This document shows, piece by piece, positions 5,062-9,502 of a DNA stretch of 9,502 nucleotides. Each line of letters starts with the position of its first letter. Positions within the stretch are counted from its first letter, which is position 1. This stretch comes from Candidatus Coatesiibacteriota bacterium (GTDB lineage: Bacteria > RBG-13-66-14). Made by a program: the position numbers and the translations under genes. The stretch is taken from positions 1 to 9,502 of the forward strand of contig DAOVLG010000042.1 of the NCBI GenBank assembly GCA_030631385.1, in the 5' to 3' direction. A model generated the notes under the pieces. It saw only the letters and a list, made by a program, of their open reading frames with translations, did no database searches and was not told the origin of the DNA.

Positions 5062-5808
5062 CTAGTAGTTCATGGCCTTGATCTGACCCCAGCTCGTTTC
5101 CTCGACCCGGGTCTGCCACTCGCCCAGGTCCACCCGGGCGGACTGGATGACCTGCTTGGTCTGGAAGTTCTGGACGATGACGTAGCCGAGCACATCATCC
5201 AGCTTCCAGAGCGAGTCAACATCGAACTCCTGGGTCCAGTAATGCACCCCCTCGTTGTCGGGGAGCAGCCAGCCGGGATAATCGGGCTCGGTGATGCGCA
5301 TGGTGTAGTTGTAATGCCGTCCGCCGGCGCTCAGGTCGTTCTCAACGATGATGAAGTAGGCGCGGTAGTAGCCGTCCGGAACGGTGTCGGTCCACTCGAA
5401 GCGGGCGCTCAAATAACCGTCGTTACCGGTGATGTTCCCGTCCAGCACGATCTCCATCGGGCTGGACACGTTGATGCGCTGGGCCACGTACGCCGCGGCG
5501 GCGCTCCAATGGACCTGGATGCCGTCCACATAGCAATCGGGAACGAAGGATACCCCGTAATGGGACCGCCGGTTGTTCTGATCGGTCGGGTTGTACAGAT
5601 AGAAGGGGTCGCTACGACCGGGCCAGTTCATATGCCAAACGCAGAGGATCATGTCATCGTGGTACTGCGCGTCAATGGACTCCCACGCCGCGTCTGCCGA
5701 GGGGCAGGAGGGGCAGGTGTAGTTGGTGAAGCCCTCGAGGACCACCAAGCGCTGGCTGGCGGAGCCCAAGGCTGCGAGTACCAAAAGGAACACCGTAACC
5801 TTCCTCAT
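5062..5808 (-). CDS. Secreted thioredoxin-fold protein, Omp28-like
   Basis: A 248-residue exported protein. AAGGAGA (about 5812-5818) gives a good Shine-Dalgarno site 4-6 bases before the ATG. Residues 1-18 are a signal peptide (MRKVTVFLLVLAALGSAS), with no lipobox. The mature protein starts with a thioredoxin-like strand, VVLEGFTNYTCPSCPSAD, with a C32-P-S-C35 pair. DPFYLYNP and YGVSFVPDCYVDG (about 84-96) follow, the latter matching the cis-Pro loop. This order is that of Omp28-related and similar secreted thioredoxin-fold proteins. Residues about 115-225 look like a beta-sandwich. The end, ETSWGQIKAMNY, resembles a WGxIKALF linker that in many proteins of uncultured FCB-like phyla leads into a C-terminal sorting or FlgD-like domain; here the protein stops at the motif. 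Likely role: disulfide chemistry or binding outside the cytoplasm. It is followed by its own terminator. Confidence 0.75.
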   Translation of the reverse strand: MRKVTVFLLVLAALGSASQRLVVLEGFTNYTCPSCPSADAAWESIDAQYHDDMILCVWHMNWPGRSDPFYLYNPTDQNNRRSHYGVSFVPDCYVDGIQVHWSAAAAYVAQRINVSSPMEIVLDGNITGNDGYLSARFEWTDTVPDGYYRAYFIIVENDLSAGGRHYNYTMRITEPDYPGWLLPDNEGVHYWTQEFDVDSLWKLDDVLGYVIVQNFQTKQVIQSARVDLGEWQTRVEETSWGQIKAMNY

Positions 5809-5890
5809 ATTTCTCCTTCAACTGGGGTTGATTTGTCCACGGATTATCGAAATATCCTGCGAAGCTTGTTACATCAAAAATTAGACCGCG

Positions 5891-6433
5891 TCAAGGCCTC
5901 TCGCCAACGGACTCCAAGAGCTCCGGCAGCAGCCCCTCTACGAGTTTGAGCTCCTCCCGGGCGGTGCGGTAGGTGTCCAGAAGCGCCCGGACCTGAGCCT
6001 GACGCCCGTCAATATCCACCTCGCCGGCCTCGTGGTCGGCTACCAGTCCTGTGTAGGCACCCTTTACCTCGAAGAGGATGTCGGCGGCGCCGATGGCGGC
6101 CTCATAGGCAATCTCCCTCTTGGCGCCCAGGTCGGCCAGGCTCTCCGTCGGCGCGGTGAAGTTGAACAGGCGAAGCTCTTCAACCACCCCCTCGATCTCC
6201 CCCAGCAGTTCTTCGTCCACGGGAACGGTCATGCCCAGATCATCGGTTCGGGCGAGAAGCTCCTCCACCCTCTCCGAGGAGAGTGTACCGAGCAGCTCCT
6301 CCAAGAGTAGATCGTAGGGTCGGCAGTCGTTCAGGTAGTTGGCCTCCGCGCCGGACTCCTCGATCTCTTCGTGCTGGCAACCCGGAGCGATGAGTCCGAG
6401 AATCACCAGCAATAGGACGATCCATCTTCGCAC
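5891..6433 (-). CDS. Small helical lipoprotein
   Basis: A 180-residue protein. I chose GTG (6431-6433) because GAGGAG (6440-6445) lies 6 bases upstream and because it begins directly with MRRWIVLLLVILGLIAPGC, a lipoprotein signal whose C19 would be lipidated. An ATG at 6467-6469 would add 12 residues and lies inside the glycosyltransferase gene. The mature part is acidic, rich in Leu, Glu and Ala, and almost wholly helical by pattern, with elements VVEELRLFNFTAP and AYEAAIGAADILFEV. These recall, weakly, VREATEELRGIEPP and the following helices in the plus-strand lipoprotein at 8292-8846, so the two may be distant paralogues. Function is unknown. It starts 10 bases after the stop of the GT4 glycosyltransferase gene and is probably transcribed with it. 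Confidence 0.75.
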   Translation of the reverse strand: MRRWIVLLLVILGLIAPGCQHEEIEESGAEANYLNDCRPYDLLLEELLGTLSSERVEELLARTDDLGMTVPVDEELLGEIEGVVEELRLFNFTAPTESLADLGAKREIAYEAAIGAADILFEVKGAYTGLVADHEAGEVDIDGRQAQVRALLDTYRTAREELKLVEGLLPELLESVGERP

Positions 6434-6443
6434 GGTAAGCTCC

Positions 6444-7496
6444 TCAAGGGAAAGGGTTAACGACTTCATTAAAAACCCTCAGGTGGTCCTCCGCCACGTC
6501 GTCCCAGCTCCGTCGGGTTCTCTCAAAGCCCAGGCGCCGGATACTTTCCACGTAGGGGGGATCCTCGAGCACCCGGCGCAAGGCACGGCGGACGTCCTCC
6601 ACCGACGACGGATCGCAGTAGCTGGCGGCATCACCGGCGACCTCGGGCAGCGCCCCCGCGCGGGCCAGTACGGCGGGACAACCGCAAGCCAGCGCCTCGA
6701 TGGCCGGGAGACCGTAGCCCTCCTCGAAGGAGGGGAATAAAAGCGCCGCGGCACCCGAGTAGAGGGCGGGTATCTCTTCAGCTTCCAGGTATCCCAGGTA
6801 TCGGACCCGGTCACCGAGAGGAACGCTCAACTCCTCTTCTCCGGGGCGGGGACCGCCGCTCACCGCCAGGTCGAGATCGAACTCCTCCAACAGGCCCCGG
6901 GGCGCACCGAAGATCGCCGGTGGATTTTTCCGAGGAACACGGGAGCCGAGGTGGAGGATATACCCTTTGGGTCTCAGACCGAAACGCCCGCAGACCTCCT
7001 CCACCTCTTCTGACGGACGCGGCCCGCATCCCGCGGGTGGCGCCAGAGGTATGACCCGGATCCTTTCCTGGGGGACCGGGAAGTACTCCCGAATCCCCCG
7101 GGCTGAGTGACGGCTGGGGGTCACGATGGCGGCGGCCCGGGAGATCTCGCGGGTAAGCTTCCGGCGCCGGTCCCTGGCGTAGCCCATCTGCGGCGCCACG
7201 TCGTGCAGGGTTAAAACGGCGGGCAGCGGACCGTGGTAGAGCAAGCGATTGGCCGGACCGTGCCAGAGATCGGCCTCCACACCCCCGCGCTGCCTATGGA
7301 AAAAGGTTCGGCAGAGGGGGGAGCCCCAGCGCTCAAGCCGTTCGGGGATCGGCCCGTTACCCCTCCGGCGGTAAAGACTCAGCTCAATCCCAGGATTCCT
7401 CGAGAGGGCGCCGAGCAGCTCGTCGGCGTAGCGACCCATCCCCGCTGGCCGGGGGCGAAGCGCCTCGCTTGCGTCAAAGGCCAGGCGGAGGGGCAT
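6444..7496 (-). CDS. GT4-family glycosyltransferase
   Basis: A 350-residue cytoplasmic enzyme with two Rossmann-like halves (GT-B fold). The N-terminal half opens with LRLAFDASEALRPRPAGMGRYADELL, here split as the strand LRLAFDAS and the acceptor-side GMGRYADELL. The C-terminal half has HLGSRVPRKN (182-191), the usual G-x-RKN donor-site loop. It also has FPSFEEGYGLPAIEAL with the E259-x7-E267 pair that binds the nucleotide sugar. GALPEVAGDAASYCDP closes the domain as in mannosyl- and other GT4 transferases. Retaining transfer of a hexose to a surface polysaccharide or lipid-linked sugar is likely; the sugar cannot be told. Length is normal for the family. The ATG at 7494-7496 has no clear Shine-Dalgarno site. 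A promoter candidate lies 130 bases upstream, and a lipoprotein gene follows. Confidence 0.9.
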   Translation of the reverse strand: MPLRLAFDASEALRPRPAGMGRYADELLGALSRNPGIELSLYRRRGNGPIPERLERWGSPLCRTFFHRQRGGVEADLWHGPANRLLYHGPLPAVLTLHDVAPQMGYARDRRRKLTREISRAAAIVTPSRHSARGIREYFPVPQERIRVIPLAPPAGCGPRPSEEVEEVCGRFGLRPKGYILHLGSRVPRKNPPAIFGAPRGLLEEFDLDLAVSGGPRPGEEELSVPLGDRVRYLGYLEAEEIPALYSGAAALLFPSFEEGYGLPAIEALACGCPAVLARAGALPEVAGDAASYCDPSSVEDVRRALRRVLEDPPYVESIRRLGFERTRRSWDDVAEDHLRVFNEVVNPFP

Positions 7497-7624
7497 GAGT
7501 CAAAATATGAAACACCCGGTAAAAACCGGAGGAGTTGCACGTCACACAAGGTAACAAAACGACGACCATTCCACTCAAACGCGCCGACAGCCATCCCTTA
7601 GGGCCGCTCCAATTCCTCAATCTC

Positions 7625-7653
7625 AGTATAACACGCGCGGCCCGTTTGAACAA
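7625..7653 (-). promoter_or_regulatory. Candidate extended -10 promoter for the GT4 gene
   Basis: On the minus strand TTGTTC (7648-7653) and TATACT (7625-7630, 5 of 6 to consensus) are 17 bases apart, and TGT just before the -10 makes an extended -10. The start would be near 7618, giving a leader of about 120 bases before the GT4 ATG. That leader contains the small hairpin CCGGT/ACCGG (7516-7529). Confidence 0.5.
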
Positions 7654-7674
7654 TCCCGACCGATGAGGCCCGCC

Positions 7675-7703
7675 TTGTGGTGGGTTTGGAGCTCTGGTAA
7701 GAT
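7675..7703 (+). promoter_or_regulatory. Candidate extended -10 promoter for the rightward cluster
   Basis: TTGTGG (7675-7680) and TAAGAT (7698-7703) are 17 bases apart, with TGG forming an extended -10. Transcription would start near 7710, 25 bases before the ATG at 7735. It stands back to back with the minus-strand promoter at 7625-7653, so the two operons may be regulated from one short region. Confidence 0.45.
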
Positions 7704-7734
7704 AGAGTTGTCCTATACCCCGTCGGAGCATTCC

Positions 7735-8289
7735 ATGAAGAAACGCCTTACACGACCATCAGCCCTCTTCTTCTGTGTTCTTCTGATCGCGGGCTGTGGC
7801 GGGAGGGAATCGAAGCTCGAGGAAGCGGAGCGTTACCACGAGGAGATGGACGAACCGGACCGGGACGTGCTCCTGTTGACCGAGCAGATCCGCCGTTGGG
7901 CCGACGAAACCGCTGAACTGGAACCCTCCCGGTTCACCGTGGAGGTTCCCGCTCTAATCCGCCGGGCCCGCACCTACCAGGAGAAGGTCTACGAATTCGG
8001 CGACTTCTTCGACAGCGCCCACTTCGAAACCGAGGAGATAGAGGAGTTTCAAAACCACAAGATCGAACTCCTCGCCCTCCTGCAGGAGGCCCTCCAGTCT
8101 TTCATTGATGATTTCTTCAAGGTGTACCGCTTCTCCACCGAGGACGAAGACGCCCTGCCGGGCTACCATGCCGAGTGGATCCAGCTCTCCTGCAACAACT
8201 TCATCGAAGCCGTGGAGGGGATCGAGGGTGAGTTCACCCGGGGGCGCCGGAAGCTCCTCTCCCGTTTCATCTTTTTCGGGGAGCGCTAG
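7735..8289 (+). CDS. Small acidic helical lipoprotein
   Basis: A 184-residue protein. The ATG at 7735 is chosen because MKKRLTRPSALFFCVLLIAGCG is a textbook lipoprotein signal (lipobox IAGC) and GGAG (7725-7728) lies 6 bases upstream; the longer in-frame start at 7663 precedes the candidate transcription start. The mature protein is charged, rich in Glu, Phe and Leu, and appears all-helical, probably four helices (about 45-75, 80-105, 112-140 and 150-178). I recognise no domain. After the lipidated Cys comes GGRES; without Asp at +2, sorting to the outer membrane is plausible if the Lol rule holds here. It is the first gene of a tight cluster ending in a GT2 glycosyltransferase, so a helper role in envelope polysaccharide assembly is possible, though only context supports it. 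Confidence 0.75.
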   Translation: MKKRLTRPSALFFCVLLIAGCGGRESKLEEAERYHEEMDEPDRDVLLLTEQIRRWADETAELEPSRFTVEVPALIRRARTYQEKVYEFGDFFDSAHFETEEIEEFQNHKIELLALLQEALQSFIDDFFKVYRFSTEDEDALPGYHAEWIQLSCNNFIEAVEGIEGEFTRGRRKLLSRFIFFGER

Positions 8290-8291
8290 GG

Positions 8292-8846
8292 ATGCCTCGA
8301 CCCGCCTTGGGCACGCTGGCCGTAAGCCTGGTCTTCCTCTACGGGTGCGCGGAGAGCACCTACGACCAACTGGCGCAGTATAAAAACGAGGCCACGCCGG
8401 CCGACGCCCTGCTCCAGGAATGCCTCGACACCTACGCTGGAAGACGGATCAGGATCGGCGAGGGGTATGGTTACCGCCTCCCCTTTGAATCGGGGGAAGT
8501 CCAACGGTTACTGAAGAGGGTACGAGAGGCGACGGAGGAGCTGAGGGGGATCGAACCGCCCGATGCCGCCCTGGACCTCGCCCGGGACAAAATCGCAGCC
8601 GCCGAGAGCGTGTGCGACGCCTTTGAGGCTCTCGATGACGTAACCCGGGGCTGGGAGGAAATACTGCCGACGGGGGTTCCTTCGCCCGATGACACCGACC
8701 TGGGAGAACTCTCCCCCGAAGAGGTCGAGCGATGGCGGGCGGACATGGCCCGTGTCAACAGAACCTTTGAGCGGGCCGAGGCGGCCTTGAACGACGCCGC
8801 CCTGGCACTGGGTGCGGCCATCCTCCGCACCCACGACGAGAAATAG
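8292..8846 (+). CDS. Small helical lipoprotein, second of the cluster
   Basis: A 184-residue protein starting 2 bases after the TAG of the previous gene, without a strong Shine-Dalgarno site, so translation is probably coupled. MPRPALGTLAVSLVFLYGC is a short lipoprotein signal with lipobox LYGC (C19). The mature part has a conserved-looking middle, VREATEELRGIEPPDAALD, then IAAAESVCDAFEALDDV, an acidic Pro-rich loop (DDTDLGELSPEEVE) and a last amphipathic helix. The pattern of a helix, a short xPP turn and another helix is common in small helical-bundle lipoproteins of unknown function and resembles the minus-strand lipoprotein at 5891-6433. A second Cys pair (C45 and C114 by rough count) could form a disulfide. 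No named family is recognised. Confidence 0.75.
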   Translation: MPRPALGTLAVSLVFLYGCAESTYDQLAQYKNEATPADALLQECLDTYAGRRIRIGEGYGYRLPFESGEVQRLLKRVREATEELRGIEPPDAALDLARDKIAAAESVCDAFEALDDVTRGWEEILPTGVPSPDDTDLGELSPEEVERWRADMARVNRTFERAEAALNDAALALGAAILRTHDEK

Positions 8847-8857
8847 GCGGGGTACCC

Positions 8858-9211
8858 ATGCGCTATCGGTTACTGGGTTTGGAGTCCACCTCCCTCTTCC
8901 GGTTTGTCTTCCTGGGTCTCTGGATAGCCCTGGGAGGACTGGGGCTGATCGGTTACGCGGTTTACCTGATCGGCTCCATCGAGTCGGGCCTGGTGGAAGA
9001 TGAATTCCTGGCGGTGCTCTTCGGTTGTCTCCTGGGGCCTCCCCTAATGTCCCTCGCCGTCGCCGGTTTCAGCGTTTTGGGCAACCGGATCTACATAAGG
9101 CTTCTGCGCAGACTACCACCCGTAATCGTCGAGATGGAGAAAGTCAACGGTCCGGTCGTCCCCCCAGCCCAGGAGGGACGCGCCACGCGCGTTCCGAACG
9201 GGATACCCTAG
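8858..9211 (+). CDS. Small two-helix membrane protein, possibly DUF4282-like
   Basis: A 117-residue protein starting 11 bases after the previous stop, with a weak GGCGGGG ahead of the ATG. Two hydrophobic helices are visible: FRFVFLGLWIALGGLGLIGY and following (about 15-40), and AVLFGCLLGPPLMSLAVAGF (about 49-68). The stretch NRIYIRLLRRLPPVIVEME follows the second helix, and a Pro-rich hydrophilic tail ends the protein. A helical hairpin followed by an R-I-Y-x-R-L-L segment recalls the DUF4282 family of small membrane proteins, but this is a tentative match. By the positive-inside rule both ends are cytoplasmic. Its position between two lipoprotein genes and a membrane-bound GT2 suggests a part in the same envelope task. 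Confidence 0.7.
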   Translation: MRYRLLGLESTSLFRFVFLGLWIALGGLGLIGYAVYLIGSIESGLVEDEFLAVLFGCLLGPPLMSLAVAGFSVLGNRIYIRLLRRLPPVIVEMEKVNGPVVPPAQEGRATRVPNGIP

Positions 9212-9223
9212 GGGACGGGTTGG

Positions 9224-9502
9224 ATGACGGCAGCCGTATGGTCCCTCCTCGGTCTCATCGTCTTCATCTACCTCGGGTACCCCCTCCTCATCGGGCTCAT
9301 CGGCATCATCCGGCAGCGCCGGCCTAAAGCCGATCCAGACAACCTTCCCACCCTCGCCCTCCTCATACCCGCCCACAACGAGGCGGCCGTCATCGGCCGG
9401 AAGCTCGCCAACGTCCTGGAGAGCGATTACCCCCCCGAGCGGTTGCAGGTCATCGTTATCTCCGACGCCTCCGACGACGGCACCGACGGGATCGTCGAGG
9501 GA
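9224..9502 (+). CDS. GT2-family glycosyltransferase with N-terminal membrane helix, 3' truncated by window edge
   Basis: The ATG at 9224 opens a frame that stays open through the last base (93 residues visible); AGGGGA (9210-9215) lies 8 bases upstream and overlaps the previous stop. Residues 5-30 are a membrane helix (WSLLGLIVFIYLGYPLLIGL). The GT-A domain follows, with TLALLIPAHNEAAVIGRKL (about 47-65), the classic start of GT2 enzymes, and VIVISDASDDGTDGI, the strand with the nucleotide-binding Asp residues. The DxD, the ED motif and further membrane helices lie beyond the window. Enzymes of this build, related to cellulose/hyaluronan/poly-GlcNAc synthases and icaA-like proteins, polymerise or add sugars at the inner membrane. 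The product cannot be told from this part. Confidence 0.88.
   Translation, partial: MTAAVWSLLGLIVFIYLGYPLLIGLIGIIRQRRPKADPDNLPTLALLIPAHNEAAVIGRKLANVLESDYPPERLQVIVISDASDDGTDGIVEG

Noticed and set aside
5866..5894. TTGACG-like -35 on the minus strand upstream of the Omp28-like gene
   Set aside because: The hexamer 17 bases downstream (TAACAA) matches the -10 consensus at only 3 of 6 positions, and the alternative GATAAT has no -35 at proper distance.
5242..5949. Long plus-strand ORF of 235 codons opposite the Omp28-like gene
   Set aside because: It is antisense to a gene with a signal peptide, CxxC motif and good ribosome site. Its own product is a low-complexity Val/Gly/Ala string typical of shadow frames.
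7516..7529. CCGGT/ACCGG hairpin between the GT4 start and its promoter
   Set aside because: The stem is only 5 bp and no T-run directly follows on either strand, so neither a terminator nor a riboswitch can be claimed.
7379..7594. Minus-strand 71-codon ORF in the leader of the GT4 gene
   Set aside because: It overlaps the GT4 start in another frame, has only a poor ribosome site and no motif. A leader peptide cannot be excluded but is not supported.

Overview
This is a GC-rich bacterial window, apart from one AT-rich island at about 1170-1917. It carries about thirteen genes, several with Shine-Dalgarno sites, and simple hairpin/T-tract terminators. Lipoproteins, a secreted thioredoxin-fold protein of the Omp28 type with a C-terminal WGxIKA-like motif, beta-propeller repeats and a UbiA/geranylgeranyl-reductase pair together suggest a Gram-negative-type envelope. 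They would suit an uncultured candidate phylum near the FCB group, but that placement is inference. I see no rRNA, tRNA, CRISPR array, transposase or phage gene.

Layout, left to right. A beta-propeller protein enters from the left edge (2-706, +). A short lipoprotein follows (803-1162, +); it looks like a TM1410/GH114 glycoside-hydrolase-like protein whose catalytic middle is missing in frame. The AT-rich island holds a terminator, a strong sigma70-type promoter and a double zinc-ribbon membrane-anchored protein (1373-1795, +). GC content jumps back at the start codon of a complete kynurenine-formamidase-like metal-dependent hydrolase (1918-2532, +). That gene converges on a 50-residue secreted micro-ORF (2594-2746, -), and the two share a bidirectional terminator.

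The central minus-strand block reads leftward. A geranylgeranyl-reductase-type flavoprotein (3749-4963) abuts a UbiA prenyltransferase (2843-3748) in the same frame, with one TAA between them; both point to isoprenoid lipid or quinone synthesis. Upstream of them is a secreted Omp28-like thioredoxin-fold protein (5062-5808) with its own terminator.

At the right, two units diverge from about 7618-7710. Leftward run a GT4 glycosyltransferase (6444-7496) and a helical lipoprotein (5891-6433). Rightward runs a tight cluster of two helical lipoproteins (7735-8289, 8292-8846), a two-helix membrane protein (8858-9211) and a membrane-anchored GT2 glycosyltransferase that leaves the window (9224 onward). 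The repeated pairing of a glycosyltransferase with small lipoproteins suggests a cell-envelope or surface-polysaccharide locus.

I did not find a clear new multi-gene system. The most notable points are two tiny exported ORFs that look like internally deleted genes, the fused-frame reductase/prenyltransferase pair, and the AT-rich zinc-ribbon island.
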